Below are positions 1-6,551 of a stretch of 8,036 nt of DNA, piece by piece. How positions within the stretch are numbered: the stretch's first letter is position 1; each line of letters opens with the position of its first letter. Location: NCBI GenBank assembly GCA_003450735.1, contig DMEZ01000081.1, forward strand, positions 1 through 8,036, written 5' to 3'. The translations under genes were made by a program, and so were the position numbers. Origin of the DNA: Elusimicrobiota bacterium (GTDB lineage Bacteria > Elusimicrobiota > Elusimicrobia > UBA1565). Under the pieces are notes generated by a model. That model worked only from the letters and a program-made list of their open reading frames with translations, ran no database searches and was not told where the DNA came from.

Positions 1-2388
1 TTCACGAAGACGTACAACCCCTCCTCGATCGTGGAGGACCCCTCCATCGGGGAGGCCATCTCCGAGGTGCTCGAGAAGCACAACCTCGCCGGTCTCCAGC
101 ACGCCGAGCCCGCGGTGGCCGACGCCATGAAGGCCGCGCTGACGCAGGTGATCCTCGATGCGGAGAAGCGGGCCAAGCTGCGCGAGGAGGAGGCCCGCAA
201 GGCCAAGGCCGCCGCCGAGGCCGCCGAAAGGGCCAAGAACCCGCCCCCGCCGCAGCCCTCGAGACGGGAATACGACGACATCGACTACGACTACGGCGAC
301 ATGCATTCCGGCCTGAGCCATGGCTGGCGCCGCATGCCGCCCATGCCCTTCACGAGCCCGAAGGGCGACGAGGCCGACATCGCGGCCGCCGAGCAGGCCT
401 CGCTCATCGACGCCTGGGCCAAGGCTCTCGAGTCCGTGGCGCGCATCCTCTCGGGCTACATGGGCCTGCGCTTCGTCCCCTTCTACTACCTGAAGAAGCA
501 CGACGAGAGCGAGCAGAACACCCCGCGCCGCTGGCGCACGGTGCTCCAGATGGAGGAGATCCAGTACCTGCCCGAGGATTTGGCCGACCCGGACAAGAAC
601 GTCTCCCTGGGCCGCCTGGCGCACGAGATCTGGCACCTGCTCCACAGCCGCCCCGAGCTCATCTTCGAGCACCCCGAGCGCATGGACGACATGGCCTTCC
701 AGGCCCTCTGGTGGGCGGTCGAGGACCCGCGGGTCAACAACCTCGGCATGGCCGAGCACCCGGGCACGAAGCCTTGGGTGGAAGCCGCCTACGCGAAGGA
801 CTTCGGCATCCGCGACATCGACGTGGAACGGGCGCGCTGGGCGCAGATCCCGCTCCACCTGCAGTTCAACTACGCCCTTATCTACGAGTGGTGGTCGGGC
901 CGGCCGGACCCGCGGGTCACCGACCCGCGCGTACTCGAGGCTTTGAAGAAGGCCGCCAAGCCCATCAAGAAGGCCGCCGACGCTGGTGACGCGGCCCGGG
1001 CCTACGACATCGTCGACAAGGAGATCTGGCCGATCTACAAGGAGCTGCTCGACGAGGCCTATGAGCAGGCCATGAAGGACAAGGCCGAACAGCAGCGGCA
1101 GAAGGACGGCGAGAAATCCGAGGAGCAGGAAGACCAGGACGGCCAGGGCGAAGGCCAGGGCCAGGGAGAGCAGAAGGACTCCGACCAGGACCAGCAGGGC
1201 TCCTCGTCCTCCGACTCTCAGAGCCAGCCGGGCAAGCCTGGCAAGCAGGGACAGCAGGGCAAGCAGGGCCAGCAGCGGCCCCTGACCGAGGAGGAGCGCA
1301 AGAAGTACGAGAAGCAGGTGCAGGAGGAGATGCGCAAGAAGGAGAAGGAGTTCCGGGACGAGCACTCCTCCAAGATCGTCGACCAGAAAGAGAACATGTC
1401 GGACACCCGGCGCGAGAAGATGAAGGACGAGCTCGACAAGCTCCGGGAGAAGCTCGAGAAGGCGCGCCAGAAGGGCCAGCCCCAGCCCGAGCAGAAGCCT
1501 AGCGACCAGGACGGGCAGAAAGGCTCCGACTCGGACTCCGCCGACGGCCAGCCGGGCAAGAAATCCGAGCCCTCCGACCCCAAGGCCCAGCAGAAGCAGA
1601 AGGACCGCCTGAACAAGGCCGACGAGAAGAACGAGCAGGTCAGCCAGATGGACAAGGACCGCTACCGGAAGTACTTCGACCGGGTGCGCAAGCTCGTCCC
1701 CGTCATGCGCCACCAGCTCATGCAGACCTTGAAGCAGAAGCTGCGCAAGCGCACGATCCACGGCCGGGACTCGGGCGACCTCGACCCCGACGCCCTGCCC
1801 CGCATCCCTTCCGGCGACCCGGACATCTTCATGGACGAGATGCTGCCCAACAAGACGCTCTACCGCGTCTCGCTCCTCATCGACACGAGCGGGAGCATGG
1901 ACGGCGACAAGAAGGAACGGGCCATCGAGGGCGCCATCATGATGATGGAGGCCTTGGACAAGGTGCCGGGCGTGCAGTTCGAGATCGTCAAGTACGACAG
2001 CGACCCGAAGGTGCTCAAGCCCTACGGCACCAAGCTGACCTCCCAGATGAAGGAGGCCATCGTCTCCTCCATCTTCCGGGGCTCGGGCTCCACCGAGGCG
2101 TTCAAGGCCCTCAAGGAGGCCATCGAGCGCGTGCGCATGGGCAAGGGCGACAAGATGGTCATCATGGTCAACGACGGGGACCCGGACTTTAACTTCGACC
2201 GCGATGCCTACCGGGCGATGGTCAAGGCCGCCAAGGACGTGGAGGTGCACGGCATCGGGCTCGGGGACGGCGCTCAGCTGGTCTTGGACCTCTTCCCGCC
2301 CGGGCAGGGGCACTGGGTGAAGGACGCGGCCGAGTTCGCCAACAATTTGCGCAGCATCCTCCGCAAGAAGCTGTTGGGCGGCAAGTGA
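1..2388 (+). CDS. VWA-domain protein with HExxH metallopeptidase-like N-terminal region (CobT/NorD-like layout), 5'-partial
   Basis: The frame is open to the left edge. A GTG at 31 is a possible start but has no Shine-Dalgarno, and the frame before it reads as ordinary protein, so I take the gene as truncated. Residues are numbered from that GTG (785 aa). An Ala/Lys/Glu-rich helical stretch (about 45-70) leads to a region with HEIWH at 198-202 and EDPRVNN from E231, the spacing of a gluzincin-type zinc site. Two hydrophilic Gln/Gly/Ser/Asp/Lys-rich linkers follow (about 350-416 and 480-528), separated by a charged, probably coiled-coil segment. The C-terminal VWA domain has a complete metal-ion-dependent adhesion site: D618-T-S-G-S, T688 and D715. 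CobT- and NorD-type VWA proteins usually work with MoxR/AAA+ ATPases in metal insertion or complex maturation. Such a role is inferred here, and an ATPase partner would have to lie upstream. No signal peptide is visible, so it is probably cytoplasmic. Family confidence is high for VWA, moderate for peptidase-like. Confidence 0.85.
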   Translation, partial: FTKTYNPSSIVEDPSIGEAISEVLEKHNLAGLQHAEPAVADAMKAALTQVILDAEKRAKLREEEARKAKAAAEAAERAKNPPPPQPSRREYDDIDYDYGDMHSGLSHGWRRMPPMPFTSPKGDEADIAAAEQASLIDAWAKALESVARILSGYMGLRFVPFYYLKKHDESEQNTPRRWRTVLQMEEIQYLPEDLADPDKNVSLGRLAHEIWHLLHSRPELIFEHPERMDDMAFQALWWAVEDPRVNNLGMAEHPGTKPWVEAAYAKDFGIRDIDVERARWAQIPLHLQFNYALIYEWWSGRPDPRVTDPRVLEALKKAAKPIKKAADAGDAARAYDIVDKEIWPIYKELLDEAYEQAMKDKAEQQRQKDGEKSEEQEDQDGQGEGQGQGEQKDSDQDQQGSSSSDSQSQPGKPGKQGQQGKQGQQRPLTEEERKKYEKQVQEEMRKKEKEFRDEHSSKIVDQKENMSDTRREKMKDELDKLREKLEKARQKGQPQPEQKPSDQDGQKGSDSDSADGQPGKKSEPSDPKAQQKQKDRLNKADEKNEQVSQMDKDRYRKYFDRVRKLVPVMRHQLMQTLKQKLRKRTIHGRDSGDLDPDALPRIPSGDPDIFMDEMLPNKTLYRVSLLIDTSGSMDGDKKERAIEGAIMMMEALDKVPGVQFEIVKYDSDPKVLKPYGTKLTSQMKEAIVSSIFRGSGSTEAFKALKEAIERVRMGKGDKMVIMVNDGDPDFNFDRDAYRAMVKAAKDVEVHGIGLGDGAQLVLDLFPPGQGHWVKDAAEFANNLRSILRKKLLGGK
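1240..1275 (+). repeat. 18-bp tandem repeat, two copies, in the VWA protein linker
   Basis: Positions 1240-1257 and 1258-1275 are two in-frame copies differing at one base (A at 1251, C at 1269). Each encodes Gly-Lys-Gln-Gly-Gln-Gln. A partial unit (Gly-Lys-Pro) precedes them at 1231-1239. The repeat lies in the first low-complexity linker and probably arose by slippage; its length may vary between strains. Confidence 0.75.
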
Positions 2389-3662
2389 GCGCTCCCGCGG
2401 ACATCCGGAAGTCGACCCTCGCCGTCATCATGGGCGGCGGGGCGGGCAAGCGGCTCTACCCTTTGACCAAGCTGCGCTCAAAGCCCGCCGTCCCCTTCGG
2501 CGGCAAGTACCGCCTGGTGGACATCCCCCTCTCCAACTGCATCAACTCCGGCGTCAAGCACGTCTACCTGCTCACCCAGTTCAACTCGGCCTCCCTGCAC
2601 CAGCACGTCGCGCTCACCTACCGCTTCGACCGCTTCTCGAGCGGCTTCGTCGAGATCCTCGCCGCCCAGCAGACCCCCGCCGGCGAGCAGTGGTACCAGG
2701 GCACGGCCGACGCGGTGCGCCAGAACCTCCGCTACTTCATGGGCGACCGCTTCTCCCAGGTGCTCATCCTCTCCGGCGACCAGCTCTACCGCTTCGACTT
2801 CGGCGCCATGCTCGAACAGCACGAAGCCTCCGGCGCGGACCTCACCCTCGCGGCGATGCCCGTGGGGCGCTCGGAGATCTCGCGCCTGGGCCTCCTGCAG
2901 GTGGACGAGGGCGGGCGGGTCGTGCGGTTCCTCGAGAAGCCTAAGACGGAGGAGGAAGCCGCCCCTCTGCGGGTGAAGGGGGCCGCCGGCGAGGAGCCCT
3001 CGTACCTCGCCTCGATGGGCATCTACGTCTTCAGCCGCAAGAAGCTCGCCGAGGCGCTCGACAACGACTTCAAGGACTTCGGGCACCACATCATCCCCAA
3101 GGCGATCGAGCGCTTCAAGGTCTCGGCCTATATCTACAAGGGCTACTGGGAGGACATCGGGACGATCGGCAGCTTCTTCGAGGCCAACCTGAACCTCGCG
3201 GGACTTTTGCCCCGGTTCAACTTCTTCGACGCCGCCTCGCCGGTCTTCACGCACGCGCGCGCCCTGCCCGCGAGCAAGGTCAACGGCGGGCGCTTCCGCG
3301 AGACCCTGCTCTCGGACGGCTGCATCATCGACGACTCGAGCTTCGAGCGCTGCGTGCTGGGCGTGCGGAGCTTCGTCTCGGCCGGCTGCGACCTCCGCGA
3401 GACGGTGATCCTGGGGGCGGACTACTACGAGTCCCTGGAGAGCGCCGCGCGCCGAGCCAAGGAAGGCCTTCCGCCCATGGGCATCGGCCGCAACTGCCGC
3501 ATCCGCCGCGCCATCATCGACAAGAACGCCCGCATCGGCGAGGGCTCGGTCATCACCCCCGAGGGCAAGCCCGCCGAGTACGACTCGGAGTCCTACTGCG
3601 TCCGGGACGGCATCGTGGTCATCCCCAAGGGCGCGGTCATCCCCCCGGGCACCAAGCTCTGA
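2385..3662 (+). CDS. glgC: Glucose-1-phosphate adenylyltransferase (ADP-glucose pyrophosphorylase)
   Basis: Makes ADP-glucose and pyrophosphate from ATP and glucose-1-phosphate, the committed step of bacterial glycogen synthesis, in the cytoplasm. The 425-residue length is normal. The nucleotidyltransferase domain shows the glycine-rich loop GGGAGKRLYPLT (17-28), KPAVPFGGKYRLVDIPLSNC (33-52), WYQGTADAVRQN (103-114), the catalytic Asp in SGDQLYRFDF (D132), FLEKPK with K185, and GYWEDIGT (253-260). A left-handed beta-helix domain follows from about 290. Signatures such as LTQFNSAS, AAQQTP and GADYY resemble cyanobacterial and plant enzymes more than E. coli GlgC. K380 in IDKNARIG and K415 near the C terminus match the two lysines linked to 3-phosphoglycerate activation in the Anabaena enzyme. 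The GTG start overlaps the upstream stop (GTGA), suggesting translational coupling; only a weak GGGCGG lies upstream. The loop has Lys22 where Thr is usual. Confidence 0.96.
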   Translation: MSAPADIRKSTLAVIMGGGAGKRLYPLTKLRSKPAVPFGGKYRLVDIPLSNCINSGVKHVYLLTQFNSASLHQHVALTYRFDRFSSGFVEILAAQQTPAGEQWYQGTADAVRQNLRYFMGDRFSQVLILSGDQLYRFDFGAMLEQHEASGADLTLAAMPVGRSEISRLGLLQVDEGGRVVRFLEKPKTEEEAAPLRVKGAAGEEPSYLASMGIYVFSRKKLAEALDNDFKDFGHHIIPKAIERFKVSAYIYKGYWEDIGTIGSFFEANLNLAGLLPRFNFFDAASPVFTHARALPASKVNGGRFRETLLSDGCIIDDSSFERCVLGVRSFVSAGCDLRETVILGADYYESLESAARRAKEGLPPMGIGRNCRIRRAIIDKNARIGEGSVITPEGKPAEYDSESYCVRDGIVVIPKGAVIPPGTKL

Positions 3663-3692
3663 GCGGCCCCCCTTCGCCGGCCCCCTGAAAGC

Positions 3693-3724
3693 GGCCCCCC
3701 GTGCCGTCCGCGGCACGGGGGGCC
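3693..3724. terminator. Bidirectional Rho-independent-like hairpin between convergent genes
   Basis: A perfect 14-bp stem (3693-3706 with 3711-3724) closes a TCCG tetraloop and is almost entirely G-C. It starts 31 nt after the glgC stop and lies 20 nt past the stop of the convergent minus-strand gene. The plus-strand exit is TTTCGG and the minus-strand exit is GCTTTC, so both have only a three-base T run. The position and the very strong stem support termination from both sides; the short T tracts make efficiency uncertain. Confidence 0.8.
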
Positions 3725-3744
3725 TTTCGGTCGAAACGGCGTCC

Positions 3745-4614
3745 CTACTTGTTCAGGATCTTCACCAGATCTTCGGTCGCCTTCGCGATCGCTTCCTTGA
3801 AGGCGGCCGTGATCTCCTCCGGGGTCGCCTTCCCCTTCTCGCTGGATTTGATCTCGGCCTTTGCGTCTCCGGATCGCATGGCGAGCTTCTTGCCGTTCGC
3901 ATCGTAGAACTGGGCGCCGACCTCGGCCTTCACCTTATCCTTCCCGACGATCTCGAACTTGGGCTTGAGGATCACCCAGCCGTCCGCTCCGGCGGCGTCC
4001 AGAGCCTTGAAGAACTTGACGGCTCGCTCATCCTTGCTCTTGCGCGAGAACTGGTCGGAGGAGGGGAGCAGCGCGGCGAGCTTGGCGGTCCCGGCCGCGT
4101 CGCGGAAGGTCTCGTTGAAGCCCCCCGCGTGGGCGTCGTAAGCCGGCGCTTCCGCCGAAGCGTCGTCCCCCTTCATCTTCTTCTTCATCATCGCGGCCAT
4201 CGGGTTGTTTCCGCCCATCATGCCGCTCTTCATCATCGCGGCGACCTGGGGAGGCATGTTGGCCATCTGGGCCTCCATCTCCGCGGCCTTCGCGTCGGCC
4301 TTGGCGGTTTGCCGCTCATGCCTCGCCGTATCGCCGGACGCATCCTCGGCGCCCTTCTCCAGCGCGGCGGGATCGGCGAAGCCCACCCCGGCTCCGGGCA
4401 ACTGCCGTTGAGCTTCTTCAAAAACCTGGTCTACGAGCGGCTGGACGTTGAGCACGGCGCCTTCCGGCCCTTGGCCGGCCTTGCGGCCGACGGTGATGTC
4501 CATCGCCCGGCATTCCGCGACGGCGGCGCTCTTGAGCGTCTTCACTCCGTCGGAGCCGGCGAAGGATGCGGATGCCATTGTGATCAGGACGAATACAGTG
4601 AGCAGTGTTCTCAT
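3745..4614 (-). CDS. Secreted protein of unknown family, Met/Lys/Ala-rich, with Sec signal peptide
   Basis: I do not recognise the family. I chose the ATG at 4614 over the in-frame ATG at 4626 because GGGAGG (4619-4624) sits 4 nt before it and because it opens directly into a signal peptide. The product is 289 aa: positive N terminus, hydrophobic core at about 4-15, and a likely signal peptidase I site after SFA (residue 19). There is no lipobox. The mature part contains a single Cys (35), a helical Glu/Ala/Lys stretch (about 85-118), and a Met-rich segment (114-148) with MMKSGMMGG and MMKKKMKG clusters. The C-terminal part (about 200-289) has a beta-rich look, including DGWVILKPKFEIVG and AQFYDANGKKL, then a Lys-rich helix. 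It is expected in the periplasm or outside the cell. Methionine clusters sometimes bind copper or silver, but here they are mixed with Ala and Lys and there is no supporting context. The gene lies 55 nt after the kinase gene and has its own likely promoter. Confidence 0.82.
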   Translation of the reverse strand: MRTLLTVFVLITMASASFAGSDGVKTLKSAAVAECRAMDITVGRKAGQGPEGAVLNVQPLVDQVFEEAQRQLPGAGVGFADPAALEKGAEDASGDTARHERQTAKADAKAAEMEAQMANMPPQVAAMMKSGMMGGNNPMAAMMKKKMKGDDASAEAPAYDAHAGGFNETFRDAAGTAKLAALLPSSDQFSRKSKDERAVKFFKALDAAGADGWVILKPKFEIVGKDKVKAEVGAQFYDANGKKLAMRSGDAKAEIKSSEKGKATPEEITAAFKEAIAKATEDLVKILNK

Positions 4615-4618
4615 GAGG

Positions 4619-4624
4619 CCTCCC
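4619..4624 (-). promoter_or_regulatory. Ribosome binding site deciding the start of the secreted protein
   Basis: GGGAGG on the minus strand lies 4 nt before the ATG at 4614. The earlier in-frame ATG at 4626 has no comparable site, so the shorter product is preferred. The last bases belong to an 8-bp palindrome, GAGGCCTC, which could pair weakly. Confidence 0.65.
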
Positions 4625-4644
4625 ATTCAGATAGCGAGGAAGGG

Positions 4645-4673
4645 ATGCTATACACTTCGATATCGATTGTCAA
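4645..4673 (-). promoter_or_regulatory. Likely sigma70-type promoter for the secreted protein gene, with a palindromic spacer
   Basis: On the minus strand a perfect TTGACA (4668-4673) is followed after 17 nt by TAGCAT (4645-4650), a 4/6 match to the -10 box. TATAGC (4647-4652) is an alternative with a short 15-nt spacer. The -35 overlaps the TGA stop of the kinase gene. The spacer holds a perfect 10-bp palindrome, TCGATATCGA (4657-4666), where a repressor could block polymerase. The predicted leader is about 20-25 nt and contains the Shine-Dalgarno. Confidence 0.55.
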
Positions 4674-6517
4674 ACAGGGCCATCCAGCGCCTTCTCCACC
4701 TCCAGCAACAGGCTCTGCGGGCTGAACGGCTTCTCGAGGAGGGCCGTGCCGGACGGAAGCTCCCGATTCCTGCCGATGTCCGCGAAGCCGGACATGAACA
4801 GGACTTTGGAGGCCGGCCGTCGGCGGGCGAACTCCTCGGCGGTCGAGAGCCCGTCGAGCCCCGGCAGCATGACGTCGGTGAGGAGCAGGTCGATATCCTC
4901 GGAGCGGCTCTCGGCCAGGCGGAGCGCCTCGTCGCCGCGCGAGGCTTCCAGGACTTCGTAGCCCCCCTCCGCCAGCGCCTGCCGAAGGACTTCCCGCAGG
5001 TCGTCGTCGTCCTCGGCGAGAAGGATGCGCCCGCGCCCCTTCCGGGGGGTGCCGCGCTCCAGGGAGTCGCGCTCCTCCGCCGGACCGTGGACACGGGGCA
5101 GGAAGACGCGGAACTCGGTGCCGCGGTCCGGCTCGCTATCGACCTCGATGCTCCCGCCCGCGCCTTTGACGATGCCGTCCACGGTGCTGAGGCCGAGCCC
5201 GGTCCCATGGCCGGGTTCCTTGGTCGTGAAGAAGGGCTCGAAGATGCGCTCGCGGACGGTTCGGCTCATGCCCGCGCCCGTATTCCTCACGCAAAGGAGG
5301 ACCTGATCGCGGCTGCTGGCCGGCTGAGAGACCGCCACGGTCAGCCGGCCGCCTTTCGGCATGGCGTCCCGGGCGTTGACTACGAGGTTGAGCAGCACCT
5401 GCTCGAGCTGGCTCGGGTCGGCCCGCACCATGCAGGGCTCCGGGGTCGGCAGGTAGGCGAGCTCGATGGAGTCCCCAACCAGGCGCTTGAGCATCCGGCA
5501 GGAATCTCCCGCCAGGGCGCTCAAATCCACGTTTCGGGCCACCACCGCGTGCCGGCGGCTGAAGGATAGGAGCTGGCGGGTCAGGGAGGCCGCGTTGCGC
5601 GAGGCCGTCCTGACGGACTCTGAGTATCGGCGCAGGGGGCTGCCCTCCTCCAGGCTCCCGAGCACGAAGTCGTTGTAGCAGAGGATGAGGGTCAGGAGGT
5701 TGTTGAAATCATGAGCGACTCCCCCCGCCAGCAAGCCCAGGGCTTCCATCTTCTGCGACTGCCGGAACCGGTCATCGGCGAGCTTGCGCCGCAGGAAAGC
5801 TCCGAGCTGGGCCGCCGCGGCCGCGACGAGGCTGACGAGGCGGGGATCGACTTTCGGCCGCGGCTCATAGACGAAGAAATCCAGGACGGCCACCACGCGG
5901 CCCTCGGCCGTGATGGGCACTCCCATCGCCCCGCGCAGCCCGACGGCCTTGGCCTGGGCGGCCCGCGGGAAATTGGCGTCGAGCGTCACGTCCTCGATCC
6001 AGGCGGGCTTTCCCGAGGCCCAGACCCGCCCCGGCAGTCCCTCGCCCGGCAGGAAGCGCTTTCCCCTGCTGGCTTCCAGGAACGGCTTGAGCTCCTCCTC
6101 CCTGGAAGTCCATGCGGAATAGAATTCCAGCTGGGAGCCGTCGGCCGAGGGCAGCCAGGCTTCTCCAAGGACCCAGCCCGTGATCTCGCATATCCTCCGA
6201 AGGGCGAACTCCAGCGCGGCGCGGCTGTCCTCGGCGTCAAGGACATGGTAGGCCAGCTCCTTGAGCAGGGCCGTCGATTCTTCGGCGGTCTTGCGGGCTG
6301 CTTCCTCGCGTCGCAGCCATAGATAGAGGAACACTCCCACGAAGGACGAGGTGGCGGCGCCGTTGACGAGGGCTCCGAGCCAGCTCGATTTGAACGACGC
6401 GGGCGCCAGGAGCATGTAGGCGGTTTCCATGGCCGCGGTCAGCAAAATGACCACGGCGATGGTGCGTGCGAGGCTCGCTTTCGGCAGATGGTCGAGGGAG
6501 GGCATCTTGAAGATCAC
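4670..6517 (-). CDS. Membrane-bound hybrid sensor histidine kinase (2TM-GAF-HisKA-HATPase-REC)
   Basis: A 615-aa two-component sensor with its own receiver. In order: two membrane segments (about 16-38 and 46-68) with almost no periplasmic loop; a GAF domain (about 80-240) as the probable sensor; HisKA with phospho-acceptor H269 in GGVAHDFNNLL; HATPase with N-box Asn381 in NLVVNARDAM, the F/G2 boxes FEPFFTTKEPGHGTGLGLSTV split across 426-446; and a receiver (about 497-615) with acidic residues E502/D503, phosphorylatable D548 in TDVMLPGLDG, S576 and K596 in EKPF. The sensed signal is unknown; a GAF domain and the lack of an outer loop favour a cytoplasmic or membrane cue. The G1 box reads VRNTGAGM, with Asn412 where Asp is nearly universal, so ATP binding may be altered. 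The GTG at 6517 falls at the predicted transcription start; the ATG at 6505 (residue 5) is an alternative start. No dedicated response regulator is adjacent. Confidence 0.95.
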   Translation of the reverse strand: MIFKMPSLDHLPKASLARTIAVVILLTAAMETAYMLLAPASFKSSWLGALVNGAATSSFVGVFLYLWLRREEAARKTAEESTALLKELAYHVLDAEDSRAALEFALRRICEITGWVLGEAWLPSADGSQLEFYSAWTSREEELKPFLEASRGKRFLPGEGLPGRVWASGKPAWIEDVTLDANFPRAAQAKAVGLRGAMGVPITAEGRVVAVLDFFVYEPRPKVDPRLVSLVAAAAAQLGAFLRRKLADDRFRQSQKMEALGLLAGGVAHDFNNLLTLILCYNDFVLGSLEEGSPLRRYSESVRTASRNAASLTRQLLSFSRRHAVVARNVDLSALAGDSCRMLKRLVGDSIELAYLPTPEPCMVRADPSQLEQVLLNLVVNARDAMPKGGRLTVAVSQPASSRDQVLLCVRNTGAGMSRTVRERIFEPFFTTKEPGHGTGLGLSTVDGIVKGAGGSIEVDSEPDRGTEFRVFLPRVHGPAEERDSLERGTPRKGRGRILLAEDDDDLREVLRQALAEGGYEVLEASRGDEALRLAESRSEDIDLLLTDVMLPGLDGLSTAEEFARRRPASKVLFMSGFADIGRNRELPSGTALLEKPFSPQSLLLEVEKALDGPV

Positions 6518-6522
6518 GTCAT

Positions 6523-6551
6523 AGTATAATCATGTTGACAAAACGTGTCAA
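6523..6551 (-). promoter_or_regulatory. Strong sigma70-type promoter of the histidine kinase gene
   Basis: On the minus strand a perfect TTGACA (6546-6551) is separated by exactly 17 nt from TATACT (6523-6528), a 5/6 match to TATAAT. It is AT-rich in a GC-rich setting. The predicted transcription start, about 6-8 nt past the -10, falls at 6515-6517, on or next to the GTG start codon. Confidence 0.8.
6535..6551. promoter_or_regulatory. Perfect inverted repeat over the -35, candidate operator
   Basis: The arms TTGACA (6535-6540) and TGTCAA (6546-6551) are exact reverse complements around a 5-nt centre, giving a 17-bp site of the size bound by dimeric helix-turn-helix regulators. One arm is the -35 box itself and the other lies in the spacer, so a bound protein would exclude polymerase. 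I cannot assign a regulator family. The site may also act on the divergent cyclase gene. Confidence 0.45.

Noticed and set aside
1218..1655. 145-codon minus-strand frame rich in Ser/Phe/Cys
   Set aside because: It is the complement of the Gln/Lys/Ser-rich linkers of the VWA protein; its composition follows directly from those codons.
1..2388. Naming the VWA protein as cobaltochelatase subunit CobT or NorD
   Set aside because: The C-terminal VWA resembles these, but the peptidase-like N-terminal part, the long linkers and the glgC neighbour do not fit either, and no cobalamin or denitrification genes are present.
2478..3716. 412-codon open frame on the minus strand opposite glgC
   Set aside because: It lies almost wholly antisense to a clear glgC, its composition (Asp/Val/Gly/Ala/Arg-rich, no motifs) is that of a GC-rich shadow frame, and it would start in the terminator hairpin.
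4448..5569. 373-codon open frame on the plus strand opposite the secreted protein and kinase genes
   Set aside because: It is antisense to two well-supported genes, spans their boundary, has no recognisable domain and no ribosome binding site.
5711..6322. 203-codon plus-strand frame within the kinase gene
   Set aside because: Antisense to the GAF and HisKA coding region, with no motif and no promoter.
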